In this document: positions 45,227 to 53,667 of the stretch, one piece after another
Layout of the letters: each line of letters starts with the position of its first letter
How positions within the stretch are numbered: position 1 is the first letter of the stretch
Source: VFZN01 sp963709325
GTDB taxonomy: Bacteria; Acidobacteriota; Vicinamibacteria; Vicinamibacterales; UBA2999
Length of the DNA stretch: 64,000 nucleotides
Assembly (NCBI GenBank): GCA_963709325.1
Contig: CAVPVV010000003.1
Span: forward strand, 1,178,001-1,242,000
Direction of reading: 5' to 3'
Notes under the pieces: model-generated
Seen by the model: only the letters and a program-made list of their open reading frames with translations
The model's database searches: none
Told to the model about the DNA's origin: nothing
Program-made: the position numbers and the translations under genes

Positions 45227-46357
45227 TCAGACGCTCGCGCCCTCCGGGTATTGCAGCGCGAGACGCAGTTCCTTCGCGAGGGCATCCACCGAGCTCTGCC
45301 GCTTCCAGGCGCTGTCGGTTTCGAAGCGCAGCGAACCGATGCGGCGTCCCCATGGCGCAATCACGCGGCCGATGGCGCGCGAGTCGGCGCGGTCCGCGTG
45401 CTGCTGGTCGATCTTCTGGATGACATCGGGCGCCACCCGGATGAACGCCCGCAGCGCGGACGCCGACTTGATCGAGTACTTCCGCCCGTTCCAGGCCGGC
45501 TCGAAGATGTTGGCGATCTGCTTGAAGTAGTTGACGAAGAACCGCTTGCTGTCCTCGCGGAGCGCTTCCGCCTTGCGCGCGCCGCCGAGTGCCGCCTCGT
45601 TGGCGAAGAGGCGCTTGAGCTCCTGCGCCAGCGGCGCCTGCGCGACGCGACCCTTACCCACGCCCAGCAGCTTGATGTCCCCGTGGAGCGGCGACTCCTC
45701 GCGGTCGTTCAACGCCCGGACGACGTCGTGCGCGGCCGCCAGCGCATCGTCGCGATAGAGTTGCCGCCCTGACAGCGTCACCAGGTGCGATGCGTTGAGG
45801 CGGGTGTGTTTCGCGTTGATGGTGACGAACATCTGCACGATGTGGTCCTCGGGCAGACGGTCGAAGATGATCGCCGGGACGGTAAATGGCTCGTCGCCAA
45901 AGCGGTCGATGTCGGCGTGCAGCGCCAGCAGCCGGTGCTGGCCGTCGATGGCGCGGAGAATGCCTTCGCGCTCCGGTACTTTGAGCCGGCCGACCGAGCT
46001 CCCGGACTCGACCGGCTCGAACGTGAGCTTCTCGTCGGCCGAGATGATGACCGCTCCCGGAATCGACGGTAGGTCGCGCGCCTGGCGGCACTGCTCGTAG
46101 TACTGCACCAGCTCTTCGATCTTCTTGCGAATGATCTGGCGCTGGTACGCCTTCTCGCTCGAGGCGATCCGCCGTTCGAGGAGATCCCAGTTGATCTTGG
46201 CCTGCGGCGTTCGCCTCGCGCCACGCACCCCGCCCGCCTGATCCATGTAGCTGAGGACCTCGAAACGGACGAGCTTGTCGATGTCGCTGGCGGTCAGAGA
46301 CGCCTGATAAAACTGCACGCCAAACTGCTGCATCCGTATCGCGGCAACGCTGATCAT
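45227..46357 (-). CDS. Solitary DGQHR-domain protein (DndB/DpdB-like)
   Basis: 376 residues. The hallmark is ILRAIDGQHRLLALHADI (DGQHR at 138-142), preceded by IPGAVIISADEKLTFEP and followed by FVTINAKHTRLNASHLVTLSG, the usual order for DGQHR proteins such as DndB (regulator of DNA phosphorothioation) and DpdB (7-deazaguanine DNA modification). No dnd, dpd, dbt or other defence genes are nearby. It has its own strong promoter. The role here is unknown; DNA binding or a stand-alone regulator is inferred. Confidence 0.88.
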   Translation of the reverse strand: MISVAAIRMQQFGVQFYQASLTASDIDKLVRFEVLSYMDQAGGVRGARRTPQAKINWDLLERRIASSEKAYQRQIIRKKIEELVQYYEQCRQARDLPSIPGAVIISADEKLTFEPVESGSSVGRLKVPEREGILRAIDGQHRLLALHADIDRFGDEPFTVPAIIFDRLPEDHIVQMFVTINAKHTRLNASHLVTLSGRQLYRDDALAAAHDVVRALNDREESPLHGDIKLLGVGKGRVAQAPLAQELKRLFANEAALGGARKAEALREDSKRFFVNYFKQIANIFEPAWNGRKYSIKSASALRAFIRVAPDVIQKIDQQHADRADSRAIGRVIAPWGRRIGSLRFETDSAWKRQSSVDALAKELRLALQYPEGASV

Positions 46358-46384
46358 AGGATTCGGGGTTTTGAACCGCCCCGG

Positions 46385-46413
46385 ATTCTACCCGTCAGGC
46401 GACCGTGGCTCAA
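46385..46413 (-). promoter_or_regulatory. Promoter of the DGQHR gene
   Basis: TTGAGC (46413-46408) and TAGAAT (46390-46385) on the minus strand, spaced 17 nt, place transcription start near 46378, about 20 nt before the ATG at 46357. The gene is therefore transcribed on its own. Confidence 0.65.
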
Positions 46414-46489
46414 CGGTCTTTTGGCCTGTTCACCCTATTTCGTGCAGTACCAACGAGTTACCAACACGGCGGGCCCAGGCCAGGAGTGC

Positions 46490-47282
46490 TCAGCTTCGCC
46501 GCGTGGCGGTCAGGAACACGTCCGGGTCGGCCACCGTGAACTGTGCAGCCCGTGGCCCTGCGCCACTGAACGCAATCCGTACCGACGGCACCCCGGACGG
46601 AAAGAACACAAGATTGCCCGTGTGCAGCAGGAGGCGGCGGGCCTGTCCCGGCCGCTCGATGCCCAGCTGGTTGTCGCGAACATCGATGACGAAGTGGTCT
46701 TTCGGACCGGTCCCGAAGGAGTACTCGCCAGGCAGCCGGTCACGGTCTGCGGCCTCGATCGGCTGGCTCGCCGGACGGCGGTCCGCGTCGCCGACCGATT
46801 CCAGATACGTCACACCTCAGCCGAGCCGGACCACCCGCCTTGGCGTGAGCCAGGAGCGTGATGCCATGCGGCCCGAGCACCCGCTGCACGCCGGGGGTCG
46901 CGGTCACGAACGCGCGCACCACGTCGAGCTGGCCCATCATGGCCGCCGAGAACAGGCTCGGCCGGGCGCCGTGCGCGAGCAGTACTTCGGCAATGTCGCG
47001 TCGGCCCATGTGCGACGCGGCGCCGAGCGCGTTCTCCCAGTCGCCAAAGCCCCAGTCGTAGGCCGCGTTGGCCAGCGCCGGCTGCCGCTCGACCATTTCA
47101 CGGACCCGCGCCAGGTTGGCGTGCGACACGCCGACCATCTCCTTGACGACGACCGGATCTTGCGCCGGCAGCCAGTCGGACGCTGCTTTACCGCCCTCTT
47201 GCCACGCCAGCACGCGCTCGCCGGCTGTCGCCCCGGCGACAACGCTCAACCCCGATACAAACCCTCGTCGACTTACCTGCAT
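46490..47282 (-). pseudogene. Tat-signal ankyrin-repeat protein, frameshifted
   Basis: The upstream part (from ATG 47282) has a twin-arginine signal (SRRGFVSGLSVVAGATAG) and ankyrin repeats (ENALGAASHMGRRDIAEVLLAHGARPSLFSAAMMGQLDVVRAFV in several pieces) up to HGITLLAHAKAGG. The frame then drifts into low-quality sequence. The expected continuation, TYLESVGDAD followed by GEYSFGTGPKDHFVIDVRDNQLGI (seen in part), resumes in another frame and runs to 46490. The shift lies near 46815-46840. Either a real inactivation or a single-base error. The C-terminal part looks like a small beta-barrel lipid- or ligand-binding domain. Confidence 0.7.
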
Positions 47283-47384
47283 GCTCGCCTCCTCTTGCGG
47301 CGATGCTGCAGCGCGCGGAGGGCGGGCGCCAGCGAGGAAACCGCGCGTCTCCCGTCAGGGCTCAACCCGTTCTGGAGCCGACGC

Positions 47385-48323
47385 TTAGCGCGTGAACCGA
47401 GGAGCCGCGGGATCGCGATCGATCACATGCCGGCGGACCGCTTCGGCCAGCCGATCGGCAACCACGTCCTGGATGTCGGCGAGGTCCGAGGGCGCGCGGG
47501 CCACGCGCGTCACCCACAGATGCGTGTCGTCGTCGAGCCGGATGAGATGGACGACCAGGCGCACGCCGGCGTCGTCGTCCTGCACTTGTCCGAAGACGAA
47601 ATAGCCGGCGCCGGTTTCGCGCTGGACGGCGGCCGGCTGGCGCTGGGCGCGCGGGCCGCGCAACGTGGGCGTGTTACCGATCACACCGATCCGCTCCGCG
47701 CCGAGAGCCGTGAGCCGCTCGACCATGATGTCGGAGGCGGTCCCGGCCAGCCGGTCGAACTCCGATCGGCCCGTTTCGTTGTCGAAGATGGCGACAGCAA
47801 CTACGGGCCTCGCCGGGGTCATCCGGGCCCATGCCGTCCAGACGGCTCCGAGTGTTACAACTGCCAGCACCGCTGCCCAGACCCAGAACCTGTCACTCGT
47901 CTTAGTTGGCTCCGCTGGTGCGATGCGAACCGCGTCGTTCGCATCGCCGGCAGGAGGCGTATCGGGAATCGTGCCGGCCGAGACCTCGTTCGCAGTGTCG
48001 GCTATCGCCGGCGTCTGGACCGGCGCAATGAAACGGAACCCGCGCCGCGGCAGCGTTTCGACAAACCGCGGGTTGTCGGCGGTGTCGCCCAGTGCCGTGC
48101 GCACCTGGCCGAGGCAGTACGCGAGACCGCGGTCGTAGTCCACGTGCGTGCCGTCGTCCCAGAGGTGGGCGCGCATCTGCTCGCGTGAGACAACTTCACC
48201 GGGACGGCTGACGAGAAGCGCCAGGGCCCGGGCCGGCTGCGGCTCGAGCCGGATCAACCGTCCCTGCTTGCGCAACTCGCCCGACGCCGCGTCGAACTCG
48301 AAGACGCCAAACCGGTGAATCAC
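47385..48323 (-). CDS. CadC-like winged-helix membrane regulator
   Basis: 312 residues. Residues 1-100 are an OmpR/CadC-type winged helix (FGVFEFDAASGELRKQGRLI, RPGEVVSREQMRAHLW, RTALGDTADNPRFVETLPRRGFRF). A Pro/Ala linker leads to a single membrane helix (FWVWAAVLAVVTLGAVWTAW). The periplasmic part (VVAVAIFDNETGRSEFDRLAG, AERIGVIGNT, GYFVFGQVQ, DDTHLWVTRVARAPSDLADIQD) resembles the TolB-N-like domain attached to such regulators in Acidobacteriota and relatives. Signal and targets unknown. It starts 7 bp after the M24 peptidase stop. Confidence 0.88.
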   Translation of the reverse strand: MIHRFGVFEFDAASGELRKQGRLIRLEPQPARALALLVSRPGEVVSREQMRAHLWDDGTHVDYDRGLAYCLGQVRTALGDTADNPRFVETLPRRGFRFIAPVQTPAIADTANEVSAGTIPDTPPAGDANDAVRIAPAEPTKTSDRFWVWAAVLAVVTLGAVWTAWARMTPARPVVAVAIFDNETGRSEFDRLAGTASDIMVERLTALGAERIGVIGNTPTLRGPRAQRQPAAVQRETGAGYFVFGQVQDDDAGVRLVVHLIRLDDDTHLWVTRVARAPSDLADIQDVVADRLAEAVRRHVIDRDPAAPRFTR

Positions 48324-48330
48324 AGCTGCC

Positions 48331-49641
48331 CTACTTGACGATCAGGAGGCGGTAGTTGGCCGGGTGCACGAACTGGATGCCGTCCTCGGTCAGGACCGCG
48401 TCGTCTTCGATCGGAATCCGGAGCTTCGCGCCGTCCCACGCGTCGATCGGGGAGTATGCGAAGTACTCGAACGAAAAGAGGTGCTGCGTCTTCAGCACGA
48501 ACGTGCTCTGCAACGGCTGCCATGTGGTCATCGACGGACCGATGTCGTGGCCGGTGTTGCCGACCGGATGGAAGCCGTACACCACGTCGGTCTTGCGATC
48601 GCGATTGGGCTTGTTGAACTCGATGACACCGAAGCCGGCAGCCTTCAGCGCCTCGTCCATGCGTTTCATCGTCTCGTCGGCGCGGACGCCCGGCTTGATC
48701 GCGCGCTTCAGCACGTCGCGAACCGAGATCGCCTTGTCGAAGGCGGCCTGGATGTCCTTCGGCGCCGTGGTTTCTCCCGGCCGCAGCACGTAGGCGACGC
48801 GCTTGACGTCGGTGCCGAAGTTCATCAGCTGCACACCCCAGTCGATCATCATGACGTCGCCGGGCTGGATGACGCGATTCGTGGACGTGGCAACGATGCC
48901 GTTGGGACCGGTCACATAGACCGAGGGCATATCGAACTCGGATCCGAGCCCGCGTTCCAGCAGCTTGTCCTGCATCCACCACGCGACGTCTTCGAGTGTT
49001 GTCTTCCCAACGGTGATGATCTCGTTGGACAACGCCCGCTCGGCGAGCTGCACCGCAATCCCGGCCGCCTCGCCGAACGCAACCAGCTCTGAGGTCACGC
49101 GTCGCGATCGAAAGTCAGAGACGAGTTTCTCGGCGCTCACCAGCCGGCCGGCGTAGGGCTCGCCCAGTGTCTTCTTCAGATGGCTCAGCATCGTCGCCGA
49201 CAGGCCATCGGCCGGGCCGATCTCGTCGGACATGTTGACGCCGATCCTTTTCGGCTGCCGCTCGCGGACGATTTCAGCCAGCCGGTCGGCCGACGCGATC
49301 GAGTCGTATGCGCCCGACTGCTCGAGCAGGTAGCCGGATGGGCCGAGCGCAAGCCGCTCAATCCGATCGCCGCCCCGGTCGGTGAACACGTAGTAGCCGA
49401 TTCCGGTCACGTAGCCGCGGCCGAGGTCTTTCCACAGCGGATCGTAGTGGTTCTCCTTCACGGCGACGATCCACATGTCGATGCCGTTGTCGCGCATCGC
49501 CCGGGGCAGCACCTGCTCGAACTTGTCGAGACGGATCTGACGCTCCATCTCCCAGCGGCGCCGCGCCTCCTGGGCGGTTGAGGGCGTCGCGGCGAGCAGC
49601 AGCAGCGACGCGATGGTGGTCAGCTGAGCAAGGCGCGTCAT
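48331..49641 (-). CDS. Secreted M24-family metallopeptidase
   Basis: 436 residues from ATG 49641, which opens a signal peptide (LAQLTTIASLLLLAATPSTAQ). The C-terminal pita-bread domain shows the metal ligands: DWGVQLMNFGTD (two Asp, 11 apart), HPVGNTGHDIG (His), SFEYFAYSP (Glu) and TEDGIQF (Glu). The N-terminal domain (DKFEQVLPRAMRDNGIDMWI) is creatinase-like, so Xaa-Pro peptidase or a related activity is likely in the periplasm. An unusual 7-bp tandem repeat lies upstream. Confidence 0.9.
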   Translation of the reverse strand: MTRLAQLTTIASLLLLAATPSTAQEARRRWEMERQIRLDKFEQVLPRAMRDNGIDMWIVAVKENHYDPLWKDLGRGYVTGIGYYVFTDRGGDRIERLALGPSGYLLEQSGAYDSIASADRLAEIVRERQPKRIGVNMSDEIGPADGLSATMLSHLKKTLGEPYAGRLVSAEKLVSDFRSRRVTSELVAFGEAAGIAVQLAERALSNEIITVGKTTLEDVAWWMQDKLLERGLGSEFDMPSVYVTGPNGIVATSTNRVIQPGDVMMIDWGVQLMNFGTDVKRVAYVLRPGETTAPKDIQAAFDKAISVRDVLKRAIKPGVRADETMKRMDEALKAAGFGVIEFNKPNRDRKTDVVYGFHPVGNTGHDIGPSMTTWQPLQSTFVLKTQHLFSFEYFAYSPIDAWDGAKLRIPIEDDAVLTEDGIQFVHPANYRLLIVK

Positions 49642-49662
49642 CGCGGCATTGTATTCGCCGTG

Positions 49663-49683
49663 CTTTTCACTTTTCACTTTTCT
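49663..49683. repeat. 7-bp tandem repeat upstream of the M24 gene
   Basis: CTTTTCA, CTTTTCA, CTTTTCT on the plus strand (TGAAAAG on the transcribed strand) fill most of the 47-bp gap between the acyltransferase stop and the M24 start. Confidence 0.8.
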
Positions 49684-49688
49684 CGTTG

Positions 49689-50741
49689 TCACTTCAAGAC
49701 GGGAGTGAGCACGCGTAGGGCCGGCGGAAGCGGACCCGCCGAAACCCACTGGTTCTTCAGTCTTACGAGCACCAGCAGTACCGCGCAGAGCGCGAGTGCC
49801 GAGAGGACCGACGCCTCCCAGGGCAGCAGCCGCCGCAGCGGAAGTGCGAGCGCGCCGTACACCATCTCGACGTGGATCCAGTAGACGAACAGCGACGACC
49901 GTCCAAGCGTGACCAGCGGTTCCCAGGCGAGTCCCACCGCCCAGGCCACGGGGATAACGAGGACGACGATGCCGAGCCGGATGAAGAAGAACGCCGGCGA
50001 GCTCGTCCAGAACTGGGCGTTGGCGTAAATCGACGGCATCATCGACGCCGCGTAACCGCCCGCGATCCCGAGGAGTCCGGCAGCGAACAGCCAGGCCTGC
50101 AGGCGGCGCTCCTCGGTTTCACGCCGCGCGGCGTCGAGCAGTTCGCCGGCAAGCGCGCCCGCGGTCAGGAATCCGGCCCACGGCAGCAGCGTGAATGTCG
50201 TGCGGTTCGCGACCGGCCGCAGGTACCACTCGATCGGACCGGGCAGGAGGGCCGGCCAGGCCGCGTCGCGGACGACAGGGGTCAGGAACGCCAGCGCCGC
50301 GGTGGCCACCGCGTAGGCAACGACACGTGTTCTACGAGTGGGTGCGGCTCTCCAGATCCAGGCGGCTCCGACCATGGCCAGCCCCATGACGTTGAGGATG
50401 TCCACCTTCAACAGGTTGACCAGCGGTCCCCACCCGAGCAGCTGCGACTGCACGCGGAACAGGAACGCCAGGCCGAACACCTGCCAGCCGCGCTGGTGGA
50501 TGGAGCTGGCCGCTGCCGCCTCGCCGATCTTTCGAGACCGGCTCTCGGCGGCCATTGCCAGAGCGACTCCGGCGAGCAAGAGGAACAGCGGTGCCGCGAG
50601 GCCGTTGACGAAAACAGTGATGAAGAAGCGGCCGTCGTGGCGATCGGCGTCGCGCGTCCAGGCGTCGGTGACGTGCGCGCCGACCATGATGACAACCGCG
50701 GTGCCACGAACCGCATCGAGGTAGGCCTTGCGATCGCTCAG
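49689..50741 (-). CDS. Heparan-alpha-glucosaminide acetyltransferase-like membrane protein
   Basis: About 350 residues and some ten hydrophobic segments (FFITVFVNGLAAPLFLLLAG, DILNVMGLAMVGAAWIW, FFFIRLGIVVLVIPVAWAVG, SALALCAVLLVLVRL). The N-terminal SDRKAYLDAVRGTAVVIMVG matches the (I)DxxRGxAxxxM start of DUF1624/HGSNAT-type acyltransferases. No ATG, GTG or TTG precedes this segment in a sensible place: a CTG at 50741 overlaps the OsmC stop (CTGA), while ATG 50687 would cut the conserved start. It may acetylate a sugar or lipid in the envelope. Confidence 0.75.
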   Translation of the reverse strand: MSDRKAYLDAVRGTAVVIMVGAHVTDAWTRDADRHDGRFFITVFVNGLAAPLFLLLAGVALAMAAESRSRKIGEAAAASSIHQRGWQVFGLAFLFRVQSQLLGWGPLVNLLKVDILNVMGLAMVGAAWIWRAAPTRRTRVVAYAVATAALAFLTPVVRDAAWPALLPGPIEWYLRPVANRTTFTLLPWAGFLTAGALAGELLDAARRETEERRLQAWLFAAGLLGIAGGYAASMMPSIYANAQFWTSSPAFFFIRLGIVVLVIPVAWAVGLAWEPLVTLGRSSLFVYWIHVEMVYGALALPLRRLLPWEASVLSALALCAVLLVLVRLKNQWVSAGPLPPALRVLTPVLK

Positions 50742-51145
50742 GGGCGAACCTCGTAAGTGGTGGTGAGCGGGATGTCCTTCCGCATCGACTGCCACACCGA
50801 GCAGTACTTGTCCCGCGACAGCCGCAGCGCCCGGTCGAGCACGGTGTGCGACACCTCGCCCGTCACGGTGAAGTGGAGGTCGACCTTGACGAAGCACCGC
50901 GGCGGCTCGGGCGCGCGCTCGGCTTTCAGCTCGACCGTGAGGCCCTTGATGGGATGCCGTCCCTTGGCCACGATGTCCACGACGTCGATGGCCATGCAGC
51001 CGGCCACCGCCATGGCCAGCGCGTCGATCGGAGACGGCCCGGCGACGCCCTGGCTGTCGATGATGAGGTCGGTCCGCCCGGCATGCGCGTCGAACTGCAG
51101 GTCCTTGGTCCAGGTCAGCGTAGCGGTCGTCAGGGGAGCAGCCAT
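50738..51145 (-). CDS. OsmC/Ohr-family protein
   Basis: 135 residues. The two redox cysteines expected in OsmC-type peroxidases are in AVAGCMAIDVVDIVAKGR (about residue 50) and SRDKYCSVWQSMRKDI (about residue 114). The rest follows the family (GRTDLIIDSQGVAGPSPIDALAMA). It may reduce organic hydroperoxides, although YhfA-type members have no assigned role. It follows the GNAT gene by 15 bp and overlaps the acyltransferase start. Confidence 0.88.
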   Translation of the reverse strand: MAAPLTTATLTWTKDLQFDAHAGRTDLIIDSQGVAGPSPIDALAMAVAGCMAIDVVDIVAKGRHPIKGLTVELKAERAPEPPRCFVKVDLHFTVTGEVSHTVLDRALRLSRDKYCSVWQSMRKDIPLTTTYEVRP

Positions 51146-51160
51146 ATCGGTACGCGCAGC

Positions 51161-51754
51161 TTACTCTGCCTGGACCACCGTCCTGATGCTGCGATGATCG
51201 CGGACCAAATCCTCCGGCAGCGGCTTGGCGAGGTACACCTTTGACTCTGCGTTATCGATGTCGTTCTTCTCGTACTTCACGACGTTGAACTGGAGTTGAT
51301 CCAGGACGGCGCGCATGTCGTAGTAGCGGTTCTTGGTCTTGACGACGATCTGGTCGAACCCCTGCGAGATCGCCCAGGACTCCGACTCTTCGCTGAGCGC
51401 GCGGAAGTGCCCCTGCCCGCGCCAGTCGCGGCGGGTCCCGCCGATCCAGGAGTAGAGAATGCGCCGACCGTCGAACGGTACGAAGCCGCGCAGTCTCTTC
51501 ACGAGATCGCGAAGCTTCGGCACCTCCTCTTCGCCGCGGATCTCGTGGACGATCTTGTAGGACACCGGCACCAGCGACCCGGGATCGTCGGGCAGCGGCG
51601 ATTCGGCCATCAGGATCAGCGACTCCCGCCCCAACAGGCGGTCGATGATTTCCCGCGCCGTCTTCCGCCGCGGGAACTCGCCGAAGTACTCTTCGATGTA
51701 CTGGATCTCGAGCGCGCCGCTCTCGAGCGGATATTGCTTGATCAGATATTCCAC
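51161..51754 (-). CDS. GNAT-family acetyltransferase
   Basis: 197 residues from GTG 51754 (an upstream ATG at 51805 would overlap the fhs 3' end). The acetyl-CoA site is in SWIGGTRRDWRGQGHFRALSEE (R-x-x-G-x-G type), followed by AISQGFDQIVVKTKNRYYDMRAVLDQLQFNVV (pieces of motif B). The N-terminal part has a charged helical region (YIEEYFGEFPRRKTAREIIDRL). Substrate unknown. Confidence 0.75.
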   Translation of the reverse strand: MEYLIKQYPLESGALEIQYIEEYFGEFPRRKTAREIIDRLLGRESLILMAESPLPDDPGSLVPVSYKIVHEIRGEEEVPKLRDLVKRLRGFVPFDGRRILYSWIGGTRRDWRGQGHFRALSEESESWAISQGFDQIVVKTKNRYYDMRAVLDQLQFNVVKYEKNDIDNAESKVYLAKPLPEDLVRDHRSIRTVVQAE

Positions 51755-51770
51755 GCCTCGATCTCGCAAC

Positions 51771-53384
51771 TCAATATTCCATGCCGATGACGTTGCCGGC
51801 ATCATCGACGTCGAGCTTCTGGGCCTGCGGCACCTTGCCGAGGCCGGGCATCAGCATCATGCTGCCGGCAATCGCCACCACGAATCCCGCCCCGGCCGAC
51901 AATGTGACATCGCTGATCGTCAGTGTCCAGTCCGACGGCGCACCCATCAACGTCGGATCGTCGCTGAACGAGTACTGCGTCTTCGCGATGCAGACCGGGA
52001 ACCGCTGGTAGCCGAGCGCCGACAGGCGCTGCAGCCGCGATTTCGCGGCCGGCTTGAACTCGACGCCCGCTGCACCGTAGACCTTCGTCGCGATCGTTTT
52101 GATCTTCTCCTCGAGCGACAGCTCGGGCGTGTAGAGTGGCCGCACCTGATCCGGCGAGCTCGACGACGCCGCCGCGACAACGCGATCGGCCAGATCGGTC
52201 ATGCCGTCGCCGCCCTTGAGATATCCCTCGGAGAGCGCCGCCTCGACCCCCTGGCCGCGGCAGTGATCCAGCACCGCCTGGAGATCGGCCTCGCTGTCGG
52301 CGGCGAACCGATTGAGCGCGATCACCGGCGGTACGCCCCAGCGCTTGAGATTGGCGAGGTGCCGATCGAGGTTCGGGAAGCCGGCCGCCACCGGGCCGTC
52401 GGCCGCGCCGCCCTGTGCCCGCAGCGCCTTGAGCGTGACGATCACCACCGCCGCCGAGGGAACGTGTCCGCACATCGGCATCACGAGGTCGAAGAATTTC
52501 TCGGCGCCGAGATCCGCCGCAAAGCCGGTCTCGTTGACGACGTAATCGGCAAGGTGCAGTCCCATCCGCTGCGCCAGGACGCTGCTGGTGCCGTGGGCGA
52601 TGTTGGCAAACGGCCCGCAGTGGACGATGGCCGGCACCCCCTCGCCAGTCTGGACCAGGTTCGGCATGATCGCGTCGTTCAGCAGGACCATCATCGGCCC
52701 GACCGCCTTCAGATCGCTGGCGATCACCGGCCGGCCCTCGGTGTTGAACCCGACGACGATCTCGCCGAGCCGGCGGCGAAGGTCGGCGCGGCTGCTGGAG
52801 AGCGCCAGGATCGCCATGATCTCGGAGGCCGCTGTGATCACGAAGCCGCTCTCCCGAGCCGGCCCGCCGTCCCGTCCACCGAGTCCGGTGACGATGCGGC
52901 GCAGCGCGCGGTCGTTCATGTCCATCGCCCGTGGCCACAGAATCTGGAGCGGATCGAGCTTCAGCTCGTTGCCGAAGTGCAGGTGGGTGTCGAGCAGCGC
53001 CGCCAGCAGGTTGTGCGCCGAGGTGATCGCGTGGAAGTCGCCGTTGAAGTGCAGGTTGATCTTGTCAACCGGCCCGATTGACGCCCGGCCGCCGCCAGTC
53101 GCCCCGCCTTTCTGGCCGAACACCGGGCCCAGCGACGGCTCGCGCAGCGCCGCGACCGCCTTGTGCCCCAGCTTGACGAGCCCCTGCGTCAGGCCGATGG
53201 TGTTGACCGTCTTGCCTTCCCCACTCGTCGTCGGCGTGATGGCGGTAATGAGAATGAGCTTGCCGCGGCGGGTCGGAAAGCGCTCCAGCGTGTCGAGCCG
53301 GATCTTGGCGGTGTATCGGCCATACGGTTCCAGCAGATCCTCGGGCAGTCCCAGCGCGGCGGCAATCTCCGTAATCGGTCGCAT
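51771..53384 (-). CDS. fhs: Formate-tetrahydrofolate ligase
   Basis: 537 residues from ATG 53384, chosen because GGAG lies six bases upstream; an ATG at 53390 touches that motif. It activates formate on THF with ATP. Motifs: the P-loop ITPTTSGEGKTVNTIGLTQG, LREPSLGPVFGQKGGATGGG, NLHFNGDFHAITSAHNLL, GFVITAASEIMAILAL, HCGPFANIAHGTSSVL and NETGFAADLGAEKFFD. No folD or other Wood-Ljungdahl gene is adjacent, so it probably serves one-carbon supply. Confidence 0.96.
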   Translation of the reverse strand: MRPITEIAAALGLPEDLLEPYGRYTAKIRLDTLERFPTRRGKLILITAITPTTSGEGKTVNTIGLTQGLVKLGHKAVAALREPSLGPVFGQKGGATGGGRASIGPVDKINLHFNGDFHAITSAHNLLAALLDTHLHFGNELKLDPLQILWPRAMDMNDRALRRIVTGLGGRDGGPARESGFVITAASEIMAILALSSSRADLRRRLGEIVVGFNTEGRPVIASDLKAVGPMMVLLNDAIMPNLVQTGEGVPAIVHCGPFANIAHGTSSVLAQRMGLHLADYVVNETGFAADLGAEKFFDLVMPMCGHVPSAAVVIVTLKALRAQGGAADGPVAAGFPNLDRHLANLKRWGVPPVIALNRFAADSEADLQAVLDHCRGQGVEAALSEGYLKGGDGMTDLADRVVAAASSSSPDQVRPLYTPELSLEEKIKTIATKVYGAAGVEFKPAAKSRLQRLSALGYQRFPVCIAKTQYSFSDDPTLMGAPSDWTLTISDVTLSAGAGFVVAIAGSMMLMPGLGKVPQAQKLDVDDAGNVIGMEY

Positions 53385-53667
53385 CAACATCTCCGGTTCG
53401 GCATTCTGCCACGGCCGACGCGTCAAGTGCGTCTTAAGCGTAATGGCCCGCGAATACCAGCTCTCAACCCGTCTCTTCGTCGCCCGCGACCTCGGGCCAC
53501 GCCGCCGTGGCTCGATTTCGCCATCCTCACGCCAAGGCCGATTGCCATGCACGCCGGAGCCCCGGATTCTCGACGCTTTTTCGGTGACGGCGCGGCACCC
53601 TATCTCCGTGGAAATCAGTCCAGTCCTGATGTAGAGTGTCGGGTTCGCCTCGAACGGGCGTTCTACT

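Noticed and set aside
2777..46357. A DNA phosphorothioation or 7-deazaguanine DNA-modification system made from iscS, queC and the DGQHR gene
   Set aside because: These genes are tens of kilobases apart, each fits a standard housekeeping role or stands alone, and no dndCDE or dpdA is present.
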